DNA of 64,000 bases from an uncultured Prevotellaceae bacterium (GCA_900315105.1 OMXX01000010.1:16921-80920), one strand, 5' to 3'; positions 47,098-56,543 are shown, counted from the stretch's first letter. Program-made: numbers and translations. The notes: generated from the letters alone by a model not told the origin.

Positions 47098-48030
47098 ATG
47101 AGAACAAAAATCATATTGCTATTATTGTTATGCGTCGGAGCTATCGAGGCTCAGATACGATTTAAGCCTGTTGATAAAATTGAGTATGAATTATGGGGGA
47201 AAGAGGTTCTCCCTACGTATTTCCGTGATAATGCCCAGTGCAAATGCCAGTTTATCGTTAGTCCATCGTTTTTCCCTTCCTATGCCCTATATATAAGTGA
47301 CTATACGTATGAAAATAGCCAAACATTTGCTTATAAATACACAAACATTCTTTCAGCAAAGGATAGTAAGGGAGAAATGCACAAGATGGAGAGCGATAGC
47401 GTTTCTGTCATCAAATTATATTCATTGATAAAGCACGTATTAAACACTTCCATGTACTGCTATGATAGAATGGGATTTGATGGTACAAGATATTTCATAT
47501 TCGATGGTTTTAATGGGGCTACATGTTGGAGTCCAATCGACAACGACCGTATAGTGGTAAACACATTGGAGAATATCTATAAGGCTGTAGTGAATGGAAG
47601 TCAAGCGGAAATAGATGCACAGATGCCAAGAATTGATTCATTGACCGTTGTGTACAAAAAATTATACCCAGATGATTTCTTCTCATTTGAAGAATCTACA
47701 GGTTCTATAACCAACAATGGTAAAACAAAACACTATGTCCGCTTTAGTACACTTAACGATGAGTTGGAATTTATGTTTGTAATTCCGAAATCAGGATATT
47801 CCAAAGGTAAATACATGCCTGATGTCTATAAAGAAAAGTACCTAAGCATATTGAAGAATGTCTGGCGTTCTATCTTCATCGAGACCTCTCTATTTGACAT
47901 TCACGGCTATTTACAGTTCACCATTGGCGACAAAGGCCCCATTGATGAAAACAAAATTAACATCACAGAAGATGATCTAACCGAAGAAAGGCTGAAAGAA
48001 ATCATCGTGAAGGAAATATTCAAAAGATAA
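47098..48030 (+). CDS. Exported protein of unknown function
   Basis: 310 residues with a signal peptide (MRTKIILLLLLCVGAIEA). I do not recognise a family. Visible features are a CKC pair (about residues 48-50), aromatic-rich segments (FFPSYALYISDYTYE), a GFNGATCWSP motif near 140 and a charged C-terminus (EDDLTEERLKEIIVKEIFKR). It lies in a low-GC island between the atp operon and pfkA, flanked by a 140-bp direct repeat. A periplasmic or surface role is inferred only from the signal. Confidence 0.8.
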   Translation: MRTKIILLLLLCVGAIEAQIRFKPVDKIEYELWGKEVLPTYFRDNAQCKCQFIVSPSFFPSYALYISDYTYENSQTFAYKYTNILSAKDSKGEMHKMESDSVSVIKLYSLIKHVLNTSMYCYDRMGFDGTRYFIFDGFNGATCWSPIDNDRIVVNTLENIYKAVVNGSQAEIDAQMPRIDSLTVVYKKLYPDDFFSFEESTGSITNNGKTKHYVRFSTLNDELEFMFVIPKSGYSKGKYMPDVYKEKYLSILKNVWRSIFIETSLFDIHGYLQFTIGDKGPIDENKINITEDDLTEERLKEIIVKEIFKR

Positions 48031-48048
48031 CAAACATATCATCGAGCA

Positions 48049-48129
48049 ATGAAACATATTCTCAAAATCACTATCCCGATACTATCATGCGTCTTCTTCA
48101 CCTTCAGCCTTTTGACCATTTTTTACTAA
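48049..48129 (+). pseudogene. Truncated lipoprotein-like start (26 codons)
   Basis: ATG at 48049, 19 bp after the preceding stop, encodes MKHILKITIPILSCVFFTFS and six more residues before TAA. It looks like a signal or lipobox sequence (ILSC) without a mature protein. It overlaps the 3' end of the small minus-strand gene, so it may be the relic of a gene cut by rearrangement. Confidence 0.35.
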
Positions 48130-48285
48130 ATCCTTTACTCGATTTTGGGCAGTGCTATTATCACTTTTAGAAAGCAAATAATCTTTAATGTCTGCCACAT
48201 CATTTGTCATTCCCCAAGGCTTAAAGAAAAGGATGATTTGTAAAATTCCAAACACCACTAATACGATAGACAAGAATCCTTCCAT
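48085..48285 (-). CDS. Small single-pass membrane protein
   Basis: 66 residues. One N-terminal hydrophobic helix (MEGFLSIVLVVFGILQIILF) is followed by a polar tail rich in Asp, Lys and Gln (DYLLSKSDNSTAQNRVKDL). The composition is protein-like and no frame competes strongly. No known family. It is the only minus-strand gene of the island and lies inside the direct-repeat bracket. Confidence 0.6.
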   Translation of the reverse strand: MEGFLSIVLVVFGILQIILFFKPWGMTNDVADIKDYLLSKSDNSTAQNRVKDLVKNGQKAEGEEDA

Positions 48286-48350
48286 AGTTTTAATTAATTA
48301 GATTATTTATCAATACTTCGTTAAAAATCAATAATAGGCTAAGTGGCCTT

Positions 48351-48490
48351 AGGCTGGAGCACGTTGTTTTAATATTCCACGAGTGCAAGTCATAGTAAAA
48401 ACTTTTCAATAACAAAAATTTTTCTTACATTTTTTTACATTTTTCTCACAAACAAGCATTTTGCTAAATCCATGTTCCTTTTTTCATTTT
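48351..48490. repeat. 140-bp direct repeat, copy B
   Basis: Same order and orientation of words as 46595-46733. The two copies bracket about 1.6 kb containing the 47098 gene and the 66-residue gene, consistent with a duplication or insertion event. Confidence 0.75.
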
Positions 48491-48749
48491 AATAATGTAT
48501 AAGTTTATGGCACTTGTGCCGTCTTTGTGTACTTTTTATCAGGAATGTGACTTCAAACATTTCATACAGTAAACCAACAATAGAATTCTTTTAACTTTTT
48601 GAAAAGTAAATATTATTTATACTTTCAAAATACACACCTTTCCTTTCTTCTTTTCTACAATAATAATAAATTTACGTGAATTCGATGACTTGCACAAGTT
48701 TTCATGTTCTTCCGTGAAAAGTAGTATTGTTTGAGGCAAAAACAAGGAA

Positions 48750-48850
48750 GATACTCCATCGATTCTCCATCGATACTCCATCGATCCTCCATCGTTTCGA
48801 TGGAGGATCGATGGACTACTGATGGACTATCGATGAAGTATCTACGGAGT
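48750..48850. repeat. Tandem CTCCATCGAT repeats forming a palindrome
   Basis: Four CTCCATCGA/T words in a row (48754-48795) are followed by the complementary series (CGATGGAGGATCGATGGACT and more), together a long imperfect palindrome. It is located in the 800-bp gap between the small membrane gene and the lipoprotein gene, which otherwise shows only AT-rich sequence, repeat copy B and a promoter. Confidence 0.7.
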
Positions 48851-48999
48851 TAAAGCAAATTTTCTAACGTGAGTTCACATTTAAATCGCCTTATAGTAGC
48901 GAGCAGATTTTAGATTTCCAGATAATTACCACGACTTGCATAACATGATGAGCCTTGGCGAATATTTTTTTGTTATTCTGCATCAATTCAATCAATTTG

Positions 49000-49031
49000 T
49001 TTGGATGTTTCAAGTAAAAAACGTACCTTTG
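49000..49031 (+). promoter_or_regulatory. Promoter for the lipoprotein gene cluster
   Basis: TTTG (49000-49003) and TACCTTTG (49024-49031) are spaced by 20 bp, near-consensus for Bacteroidetes. The leader is about 55 nt. Confidence 0.65.
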
Positions 49032-49092
49032 CACTCAGCATATATAAATAACGTGCTGTTACCTCAAATAAACATTATCAGTAATCCGAATT

Positions 49093-49638
49093 ATGGCAAC
49101 AACGAGAATTCTCTTCTTTGTCAGCATTATCTGCTCATTATTTTCATGTGGTAGGCAGATTTCAAAATGTGAGGACATACAGCCATTATATGGGGATTCC
49201 TCAATAAATCGCTTTGTATTGCGTGACACTTCCTGTTTTGAATCTATCAATACTATGCCTAAGATGATTGACGATCCAAACATCGGAGAATTCATAGGAT
49301 TTTCTAATGCATCATCTACCGAATATGTGTTAATGGCTCGTGAAAACGGAGGATTGGAAAATCAGTTTGACTATTTTTATTTAATCGATAACATCGCTCC
49401 TGAATATGCCCAACGGATTGTACCCCTTCCTGATTCAACATTCGTTACCACTCTGGGGGCTCACATAGGTTGCTCCGAAAAGGAGTTTCTTGAGAAATAC
49501 AGGAATATCGTTTTTGACATATCCCAAAGCCCGACAGGAAATACATACGAATATCAAGACACAACGAACCAATATCGTAGCATCTATAAATTCAATCATG
49601 GCAACTTATCGCAAGTGGAATTTGGCTATGTATGGTAA
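49093..49638 (+). CDS. Putative lipoprotein of unknown function
   Basis: 181 residues. The N-terminus MATTRILFFVSIICSLFSCG ends in a plausible lipobox (LFSC), so the mature protein would be lipid-anchored at Cys19. The mature part is acidic, with no recognised domain; PLPDSTFVTTLGAHIGCSEKEF suggests a small soluble fold. It has its own promoter and is followed at about 40-bp spacing by two more small exported or membrane genes. Confidence 0.7.
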   Translation: MATTRILFFVSIICSLFSCGRQISKCEDIQPLYGDSSINRFVLRDTSCFESINTMPKMIDDPNIGEFIGFSNASSTEYVLMARENGGLENQFDYFYLIDNIAPEYAQRIVPLPDSTFVTTLGAHIGCSEKEFLEKYRNIVFDISQSPTGNTYEYQDTTNQYRSIYKFNHGNLSQVEFGYVW

Positions 49639-49677
49639 ACGCTAAGAATAAAACGAATTTCGAAAAAGCGAACAAAT

Positions 49678-50130
49678 ATGTATAGATTATTTTTAATATT
49701 GTTGATGATGATTTCATCCTTTGATACTATCTATTCACAGAATAGAACAATCAAAGGTCTGGTTATTGACGAAGGTGATTTTGAGATCATTATAGGGGCT
49801 GAAATTATAATAAATGACAGTATCAATGTTGGGAAGTCTGGATTAGATGGACGTTTTCAATTTGAAACACCATTAAAAGATTTCAAATTGAAGATTATGG
49901 CTCCTGGATGGGAAGATGCTGAACTGGAAATATCTGAAGGATGTAACAATATCGAACTAATTATGATGCTTGATATGATTCACGATTTCGCTTCTCCAAA
50001 GAAGGTTGACAAAGCTAGAAGGAAAAGATACAATAATATTCCGAATTTACATAAAGAAGCTTATGACAAAGGTATATTTCAATCTCCAGAAGCGTGCTTT
50101 TCACGAAAATTTAGAGAATATAGCAAATAA
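49678..50130 (+). CDS. Exported protein with carboxypeptidase-regulatory-like domain
   Basis: 150 residues: a signal peptide (1-20) and then a beta-sandwich segment NRTIKGLVIDEGDFEIIIGAEI with a later SGLDGRFQFETPL. This is the pattern of CarboxypepD_reg-like domains found in Bacteroidetes surface proteins. The C-terminus is basic (KKVDKARRKRYNNIP). It is not linked to a TonB-dependent barrel here. Function unknown. Confidence 0.72.
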   Translation: MYRLFLILLMMISSFDTIYSQNRTIKGLVIDEGDFEIIIGAEIIINDSINVGKSGLDGRFQFETPLKDFKLKIMAPGWEDAELEISEGCNNIELIMMLDMIHDFASPKKVDKARRKRYNNIPNLHKEAYDKGIFQSPEACFSRKFREYSK

Positions 50131-50163
50131 ACTTGCATAAAATCCGTAGTAAACACAAATTGT

Positions 50164-50676
50164 ATGATAAAGAATTTTATCAAAACATTAACAGGAAAGT
50201 TGAGCTGGAGTGTAAAGTTCAGAAAACACTCTTATATACTCATTTACATCGGAGTAATTATCGGGATTGTCATATTGGCATTTTTAAGCAACTATTCAAG
50301 TAGCAAAAATATAGATTCAAAAATAGAAAAATGCTATAATGCTAATGATACGATAATAAATTTGGCAGACCTATATCCTGAAGAATGGGATACGGTTTAT
50401 TTCTTTGGTGCATGTTCTCTTGAAGAGATTGAAAAGAGAATAGGTCCTGTTATTAATCATTTGTGGTGTGATGTTGGGAATAAAATTCTCATACTGAATA
50501 AGCGAAAAGAAATTGTCTATTACAAAGAATGGGATATGTATTATGGACAGGATTTAGAAGGTGCTATTTTTCATTTTAAAAATGCTCCCATCATAAAGGC
50601 TATTCCACGCGAGAAAGCACATTTCATCATCAGAAAAAGAGACGAAGATTCCTTTTGGGTAATACATCAAGAATAA
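50164..50676 (+). CDS. Single-pass membrane protein of unknown function
   Basis: 170 residues. One membrane helix (about 24-42, SYILIYIGVIIGIVILAFL) follows a basic cytoplasmic start. The outer domain contains LYPEEWDTVYFFGACSLEEI, similar in style to small extracytoplasmic proteins with a 'WDKVYIF' strand, which remain uncharacterised. It is probably cotranscribed with the two preceding genes. Confidence 0.7.
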   Translation: MIKNFIKTLTGKLSWSVKFRKHSYILIYIGVIIGIVILAFLSNYSSSKNIDSKIEKCYNANDTIINLADLYPEEWDTVYFFGACSLEEIEKRIGPVINHLWCDVGNKILILNKRKEIVYYKEWDMYYGQDLEGAIFHFKNAPIIKAIPREKAHFIIRKRDEDSFWVIHQE

Positions 50677-50700
50677 GCCGTAGCTTGTTGAGCTAAAAAG

Positions 50701-50787
50701 GGAAACGGATTTATCTGATTTATCTAAGGGGCATCGCACCAAACAATAATGCGCAAGCTATCAGATAAATCGGATAAATCCGCTTCC
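50701..50787. repeat. GGATTTATCTGATTTATCT inverted repeat
   Basis: GGAAACGGATTTATCTGATT near 50701 is complementary, with few mismatches, to AATCGGATAAATCCGCTTCC near 50768, around a 38-bp centre. It lies between convergent genes and may end transcription from both sides. Confidence 0.6.
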
Positions 50788-50892
50788 TTATTATTATTTA
50801 TGAAAGATTATAAAAGCGAAAATCCGTTTTATTTTTGAAAGAGGAAAAATCTTTCATTCTTTCATATTTATTTTATATAACACCCACACGGA

Positions 50893-51870
50893 TTAGATAC
50901 TCAACTCTTCGAGTACCTTGATGAGTTTCTTGTCGAATGGCTTGTCGGAACGGATAGCCTCAGAGAATGGTACATATACCACCTCGTTGTTCTTGATGCC
51001 TACCATCACATTGCGCTGTCCCTGCTTGAGAGCCTCGATAGCACCAACGCCAGTACGACTTGCAAGTATTCGGTCACGTGCAGTAGGACTACCGCCACGC
51101 TGCAAGTGTCCGAGGATAGACACGCGCACATCATAGCCAGGGAACTCGTTCTTTACACGCTCAGCATAGTAGAGGGCGCCGCACTTTGGTGACTCTGACA
51201 CGATGACGATACATGACTTCTTTGACTTACGTATGCCGCGCTTCATGAATTCTGCCAACTGGTCCTCGTCGGTTGCCTCCTCAGGGATGATGGCTGCCTC
51301 AGCACCGCAGGCGATGGCTGAGTTCTGTGCAAGGAAGCCTGCATCGCGTCCCATTACCTCGATGAAGAAGATACGCTCATGGCTCTGGGCGGTGTCGCGG
51401 ATGCGGTCAACGCACTCCATGATGGTGTTCATCGTTGTATCATAACCGATAGTAGAGTCTGTTCCATAGAGGTCATTGTCGATAGTGCCAGGGAGACCGA
51501 TGCAAGGTACATCGAACTCGTTTGCAAAGTTCATGGCACCTGTCAAAGAACCGTTACCACCGCATACGATAAGTGCATCAACGCCGTTAGCCTTGATCTG
51601 GTCGTATGCCTTCTGCATTCCCTCCATTGTCATAAATTCCTTTGAGCGGGCGGTCTTAAGGATAGTACCACCGAGGGTGATGATACCGCTCACGTTCTCT
51701 GTGGTGAAATCCTTCATCTCACCATTGATAAGGCCGTCATATCCGCGATAGATTCCCTTAACCTTGAAACCGTTGTAGATGCCGGCACGAGTCACGGCAC
51801 GAATGGCTGCATTCATTCCAGGAGCATCGCCTCCGGATGTAAGAATGCCGATTGTCTCAATTTTTGCCAT
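50893..51870 (-). CDS. pfkA: 6-phosphofructokinase (ATP-dependent)
   Basis: 325 residues, the usual bacterial PfkA length. ATP loop [19 protein letters not shown], catalytic [19 protein letters not shown] (the Asp of TIDND is the base), and the sugar-phosphate loop [30 protein letters not shown] completes the effector/substrate site. It phosphorylates fructose-6-phosphate in glycolysis. The gene is preceded by a copy of the GGTTAGGCT leader repeat. Confidence 0.97.
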   Translation of the reverse strand: MAKIETIGILTSGGDAPGMNAAIRAVTRAGIYNGFKVKGIYRGYDGLINGEMKDFTTENVSGIITLGGTILKTARSKEFMTMEGMQKAYDQIKANGVDALIVCGGNGSLTGAMNFANEFDVPCIGLPGTIDNDLYGTDSTIGYDTTMNTIMECVDRIRDTAQSHERIFFIEVMGRDAGFLAQNSAIACGAEAAIIPEEATDEDQLAEFMKRGIRKSKKSCIVIVSESPKCGALYYAERVKNEFPGYDVRVSILGHLQRGGSPTARDRILASRTGVGAIEALKQGQRNVMVGIKNNEVVYVPFSEAIRSDKPFDKKLIKVLEELSI

Positions 51871-51892
51871 AGTGTTTCTGTTTTATTTAATT

Positions 51893-51926
51893 AAGCCTAA
51901 CCAAGCCTTCCCAAGGGAAGGATGTT
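51893..51926 (-). repeat. Leader repeat (GGTTAGGCT) upstream of pfkA
   Basis: On the minus strand this reads ACATCCTTCCCTTGGGAAGG then CTTGGTTAGGCTT, the conserved right part of the 26849/27471 elements. It ends about 22 bp before the pfkA ATG and has the same orientation as downstream transcription. Confidence 0.65.
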
Positions 51927-51996
51927 GTAATTTAATTGTTAATTATTAACTGTTATACCTGATATCCATTTATTGGGTGATGGTTATATCCGATTC

Positions 51997-53382
51997 CTAC
52001 ACCATAAAATATAGCACCACAAGACCGATGATGCCGGCAAGCAGCACCTTTGAGCCTATGTGTTTGAAGTACCATGACATTCCGACACGCTCCGTACGCA
52101 TATAGACAATGCCGGAAACGCTGCCAATGGTCAATACGCTACTTCCTACTGCTGTAACATATCCAATTATCTTCCAATATGCTCCGTTCTGTACCATGTC
52201 TACAAGTAATGGTCCTGAAGGCTGCATAACCGCATTCATATCAAAGATTGATATCATAGTCATTGCCGTGGCGAAGTTGTCGAGGAAGATACTGATGAAT
52301 CCGCCGATGACACCGAGAATCCAGATGCTTGGGCAATACTCTGCTATCTGCTCTGCAAGCCATGCAAATGCGCCTGTTTCAGCTACAACACCTACTGCCA
52401 GCATGATACCCATGACATAGAGCATGAGCTGTATGATGGAATACTGAAGCTGTCGTGGGATGGAACGTGTCATTCTCCTGTCGAAGCTCATTATGTTTCG
52501 GTTGAATATCTCGTTTATTATCCACAGGATAGACAGCACACAGAATGCTCCAAGGAATGGTGAAAGCTTTGTAATATTGTGGAACGTAGGGATGAACCAC
52601 AGGCCTCCTATACCCACGAAGAGTACAAGGAGTCGCTGCCATACGTTGAGGTTTGTGTCATCGCCACGATATGGCAATGTTGGGCGATCAAGCTGAACTG
52701 TCTCGCTCAATGTCCTGCCAATGAGATATGTTGGCAGCATCCACGCTATGAGACATGGAATGAGCAGAGAAACAGTATATGACGTGGCTGTTATTGCACC
52801 CATATTCCAAAGAACGAGAGATGTAGGATCACCGATAACGGTCAATGCTCCGCCGAAATTGACAGCAAGGACAACCACCGCGCCATAGATAATTCTGTCA
52901 CGGGTTCGTGGAAGTATCTGATTGGTGACAGTTAACATCATCACCGTGGATGATATATTGTCGAGGTTGGCTGACAGGATGAATGAGAATGCCGCAAGTT
53001 TCCACAGGAGCAACCGGCTATTGCGTGTACGCAGCCAAATGGTGAGGAAGTCGAAGCATCCGTTGTTATGCAGAATCTCGACAATAGTCATTGTTGCCAG
53101 CAGGAAGAGAACAACCTCGGAAGCCTTTCCCACGCATGGCAGGAAGACGCTGTACCAGATGTAGTTCTTCACGGCATCGCTTGTAGCCGAAGCCCCATGC
53201 AGGAAGCTCATATACTCCCCACGATGGTTTGACATGATAAAGTCACTACCCCAACAGATATACAATACCCACCCAACGGTACCGGCAAAGACCGCGATAG
53301 CAGCTTTGTTTACGTTGGTGAGCCTCTCGGTAGCTATCAGGATATAGCTAACTAATAGTATTGCTACAATTATCAATGTCAT
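51997..53382 (-). CDS. nhaD: NhaD-type Na+/H+ antiporter
   Basis: 461 residues from ATG at 53382 (MTLIIVAILLVSYILIATE). About 11-12 helices. Family signatures are FLLATMTIVEILHNNGCFDF, SANLDNISSTVMMLT and VNFGGALTVIGDPTSLVLW, with conserved Asp and Thr of the ion site, and ISIFLDNFATAMTMISIF in the second half. It would expel Na+ in exchange for H+. The frame is open back to 53421, but that segment is not family-like. Confidence 0.9.
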   Translation of the reverse strand: MTLIIVAILLVSYILIATERLTNVNKAAIAVFAGTVGWVLYICWGSDFIMSNHRGEYMSFLHGASATSDAVKNYIWYSVFLPCVGKASEVVLFLLATMTIVEILHNNGCFDFLTIWLRTRNSRLLLWKLAAFSFILSANLDNISSTVMMLTVTNQILPRTRDRIIYGAVVVLAVNFGGALTVIGDPTSLVLWNMGAITATSYTVSLLIPCLIAWMLPTYLIGRTLSETVQLDRPTLPYRGDDTNLNVWQRLLVLFVGIGGLWFIPTFHNITKLSPFLGAFCVLSILWIINEIFNRNIMSFDRRMTRSIPRQLQYSIIQLMLYVMGIMLAVGVVAETGAFAWLAEQIAEYCPSIWILGVIGGFISIFLDNFATAMTMISIFDMNAVMQPSGPLLVDMVQNGAYWKIIGYVTAVGSSVLTIGSVSGIVYMRTERVGMSWYFKHIGSKVLLAGIIGLVVLYFMV

Positions 53383-53419
53383 GTGTGCAAAATTACTATT
53401 TTTTCCACAAACACCAAAC

Positions 53420-53464
53420 AAAAAGAGCGAAAAAATCGCATGATTACGATATTTTCGCTCTTTT
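53420..53464 (-). terminator. Terminator between htrA and the antiporter
   Basis: AAAAGAGCGAAAA and TTTTCGCTCTTTT are perfect arms around ATCGCATGATTACGATA. It lies 63 bp after the htrA stop and has T-runs on both strands. Confidence 0.82.
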
Positions 53465-53526
53465 ATAAGAGAATTACTTTATTTTACTTTCAATTTGAAA
53501 GGAAATATTATTTATCTTTTTACAAT

Positions 53527-54999
53527 TTACTCGCCCAAAGGTACTGTGAAGTACTCCTTCTTACCTGAAGGATAAATACCCTTGATGTAGAGAACAGGAT
53601 CCTTGCTCTTGTTAGCAGCCTTGACAGCGTTGCTGAGGTCAGAGAGTTCCTTCATTGGTGTCTCGTTGACAGTCTGGATGATGAAGCCTACAGGAATACC
53701 ACGGTCCTTGAACTTACCAGAGTTAATCTTTGTAATCTTCAAGCCATACTTGATATCGAGTTCCTCCTTCTCGCGGTCGTTGACCTCACGAATCTGAGCA
53801 CCGAGAACATCGATGTCGGCATCCTTCACAACCTTAGTGTTGCCCTGCTCGTTCTTGAGAGTAACCTCAACGGTCTTTGACTTCTTCTTGTGGAGGAGAG
53901 TTACCTTAACCTTGTCGCCAGGACGCTTTGTAGCGAGAATCTCCTGAAGCTCAGCCATCTTTGTAACCTTCTGACCATCGATGTTTGTGATAACATCACC
54001 TTCCTCGATACCTGCTTCCTCAGCAGCAAGGCCTTCAGCAACACTTATTACATAGACACCTTCGTTTGTGCCAAGGTCAACTTCCTTCTGCTGTGCCTTC
54101 TGCTCATCAAGATAGTCACGAACATCCTTACCACTAATACCGAGCAAGCCACGCTGTACCTGACCGTATTCCTTCAAATCAGCAACAACCTTGTTCATGA
54201 TTGTTGTAGGGATAGCAAATCCATAGCCTGTGAAGTTACCAGTCTGAGAGTAGAGCATTGCGTTGATACCAACAAGCTCACCCTTCACGTTTACGAGAGC
54301 ACCACCTGAGTTACCTGCATTGATAGCAGCATCAGTCTGGATGAATGACTCAACGCTATTAGCATAGAGAGAACGTGCCTTTGCAGAAACGATACCTGCG
54401 GTTACGGTAGCACGGAGATTGAATGGGTGTCCGATAGCAAGTACCCACTCACCCACCTTGATATCATCACTTGAAGCGATGGTGATAGCTGGGAGGTTCT
54501 TTGCGTTGACCTTGATAAGAGCGAGGTCGGTATTCTTATCAGTACCGATGATACGTGCAGAATACTCGCGGTTATCGTTGAGAGTAATGGTGAGTTCGTC
54601 AGCGCCCTCTACAACGTGGTTGTTTGTTACGATATAGCCGTCAGAAGAGATGATAACGCCAGAGCCTGCACCCTCCTTCTTAGGAGTCTGAACCTTACGG
54701 CGCTGGTTCTGTCCCTGACCGCGCTGTCCGAACATACCGAACGGGTCGAAGAAATCGCCGAATGGATCGCTCTGCATCTCAACCTCCTGAACCTTTGAAT
54801 TCTGAAGGTATTTGATATGTACCACACATGGCAGAGCCTTGTCGGCTGCATAAGTCAAATCAACTGGCTGACCTGCAACAGCGGCAGGAGCATTTGGAGC
54901 CTTTGCAGCCTTAGCCTCTGTGAAGGCTGCAACTGAGAATGTGAGCGATGTCACACAAAGTGCTGCAACAGCAAAATTACAAATAGTCTTTTTATTCAT
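53527..54999 (-). CDS. htrA: DegP/HtrA periplasmic serine protease (Do-like)
   Basis: 490 residues: signal peptide (1-30), S1 trypsin-like domain with H128 (VTNNHVVEGAD), D158 (KNTDLALIKV) and S231 (NAGNSGGALV), then two PDZ domains (about 290-380 and 400-485). A Gly/Gln/Arg-rich loop (MFGQRGQGQNQRR) occupies the LA-loop position. It is a periplasmic quality-control protease and chaperone of the DegP/DegQ class. It has a possible TAATTTTG -7 box at 55106-55113 and a following terminator, so it is likely a single-gene unit. Confidence 0.95.
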   Translation of the reverse strand: MNKKTICNFAVAALCVTSLTFSVAAFTEAKAAKAPNAPAAVAGQPVDLTYAADKALPCVVHIKYLQNSKVQEVEMQSDPFGDFFDPFGMFGQRGQGQNQRRKVQTPKKEGAGSGVIISSDGYIVTNNHVVEGADELTITLNDNREYSARIIGTDKNTDLALIKVNAKNLPAITIASSDDIKVGEWVLAIGHPFNLRATVTAGIVSAKARSLYANSVESFIQTDAAINAGNSGGALVNVKGELVGINAMLYSQTGNFTGYGFAIPTTIMNKVVADLKEYGQVQRGLLGISGKDVRDYLDEQKAQQKEVDLGTNEGVYVISVAEGLAAEEAGIEEGDVITNIDGQKVTKMAELQEILATKRPGDKVKVTLLHKKKSKTVEVTLKNEQGNTKVVKDADIDVLGAQIREVNDREKEELDIKYGLKITKINSGKFKDRGIPVGFIIQTVNETPMKELSDLSNAVKAANKSKDPVLYIKGIYPSGKKEYFTVPLGE

Positions 55000-55224
55000 T
55001 TTTATTGTTTAATTACAGATAACCTCTTTGTTGGTGGAAGGTGACAGGGTGATACGTGCCATTTCTGACAGTCACACCTGACAACTAACATCCGATTCCT
55101 GAGTGCAAAATTAAACGCAAAAAATGTAATTCCGACATTTTGTCATGTTTTTTGCTTTTTTTTAAATAATCATCCTCACGTATTAACGGCAATTTATGAT
55201 TTGGCACTTAGAATTAAAGATATT

Positions 55225-55947
55225 TTAAGACCTAACTGCCAACTGCATCATCATAACAGCCGACAAAGCAGCAGTCTCAGTTCTTAATCTTGCCGAACCA
55301 AGTGACACGGATTTATAGCCAGCCTCAACGGCAGCCTTTACCTCCTCTATAGAGAAATCACCCTCGGGGCCAACAAGGACGAGTATCTCGTCATTATCAG
55401 CAATATCCAGAGCCTTCAATTCCTCAAAGAAATCTGTTCTCGGCACCTCATCATAGCAATGGCAGATAAAGCCCTTGGGATGCATCTTTATTATATCCAT
55501 GAAAGGAGTCATCTCGTTGACAACAGGCATCCAAGGCTTACGGCTCTGCTTAACGGCAGAAACCACTATTTTCTCTACCCTATCCTTTCGCATCTGCTTT
55601 CTTTCAGAGAACTTGCAGAGAGGAAACGAGAACTCATCCACACCTATCTCCGTGGCTTTTTCCACCATCCACTCTACTCGCTCCATCATCTTCGTAGGAG
55701 CCATAGCGATATGGATATGCCCTTTCCAGCCTTTCTCTTGGGGAAGTGTCTCTATTATGCGATAGTGGCAATGCTTTCCCTGGGCAAGGATTACCTCTGC
55801 CCTGAAGAACACGCCATTGCCATCCATGAGGAATATCTCATCGCCCTCAACGAGTCTCAACACACGGATGGCATGCTGCGATTCTTCCTGTGGAAGCTCA
55901 TCAAGTTCCCTGGCCTTTGGTACATAGAAATATCTCACTTCCTTCAT
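55225..55947 (-). CDS. rsmE: 16S rRNA m3U1498 methyltransferase
   Basis: 240 residues. SPOUT fold signatures: KATEIGVDEFSFPLC in the middle and the knot region LVGPEGDFSIEEV, with SLGSARLRTETAAL forming the SAM-binding loops. It methylates U1498 of 16S rRNA. Its start overlaps the stop of the DUF151 gene by 4 bp, so the two are translationally coupled. Confidence 0.94.
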   Translation of the reverse strand: MKEVRYFYVPKARELDELPQEESQHAIRVLRLVEGDEIFLMDGNGVFFRAEVILAQGKHCHYRIIETLPQEKGWKGHIHIAMAPTKMMERVEWMVEKATEIGVDEFSFPLCKFSERKQMRKDRVEKIVVSAVKQSRKPWMPVVNEMTPFMDIIKMHPKGFICHCYDEVPRTDFFEELKALDIADNDEILVLVGPEGDFSIEEVKAAVEAGYKSVSLGSARLRTETAALSAVMMMQLAVRS

Positions 55948-56528
55948 TCCTTCGACCTCCTGTCAAGTTCTTCCTTGATATGCTTTGCCGTTTCGTATTC
56001 CTCATTCTCAATAGCCTTCTCAAGTGATGCCTCAAGCATTTCCTTTGTAAGCGAATTGATAGGAATAGCCACACCAGGCTGCCCTTTCTTCAAAGGCACA
56101 CTCTGATACTGCCACAGCCTCTGCTCGGCATAGAGAGGCACATGCTTATTGACAAGCGTCAGCAGAACGCCCTCCGTTGCCTTCACAGGGAAGGTCGTGC
56201 CGGTACGCTCATCCTCAATAACAGCCCTGTAGATACCATCAACCACATTAGTCACCACAACGCATAGTTTCAGGTCCGTCATATAGCTGATAATCCCCAT
56301 CAGAGCCTCTGGAAGGAGTGTTCTGCCCGCATTTTCACCAATTGTCTGAACTGGTTCTTCCTCTGTATTTGCAAGACCGGAACGCAGGTCAAACTGAAAC
56401 TTCGTGAACTTGTCACACACTATGCTCAGATGGCGGGTTTCCGACTCGTCAACAAGACTGATGATGCCAATATCCGTATTGTTCACCATCAGCTGTATGC
56501 CCATGTATTTCAGTTTTATTTTATCCAT
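55944..56528 (-). CDS. DUF151 bifunctional nuclease family protein
   Basis: 194 residues from ATG at 56528 (MDKIKLKYMGIQLMVNN). The DUF151 core covers about 1-135, and a C-terminal UvrB/UvrC-like helical pair follows (about 158-190, SLEKAIENEEYETAKHIKEELDRR). Family members from plants have nuclease activity, while bacterial roles are poorly defined. The frame is open 13 codons upstream (MPEGQVRGCNLFL), but that is palindromic-repeat sequence and should be ignored. Coupled to rsmE. Confidence 0.87.
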   Translation of the reverse strand: MDKIKLKYMGIQLMVNNTDIGIISLVDESETRHLSIVCDKFTKFQFDLRSGLANTEEEPVQTIGENAGRTLLPEALMGIISYMTDLKLCVVVTNVVDGIYRAVIEDERTGTTFPVKATEGVLLTLVNKHVPLYAEQRLWQYQSVPLKKGQPGVAIPINSLTKEMLEASLEKAIENEEYETAKHIKEELDRRSKE

Positions 56529-56543
56529 AAGAAACAAATTACA

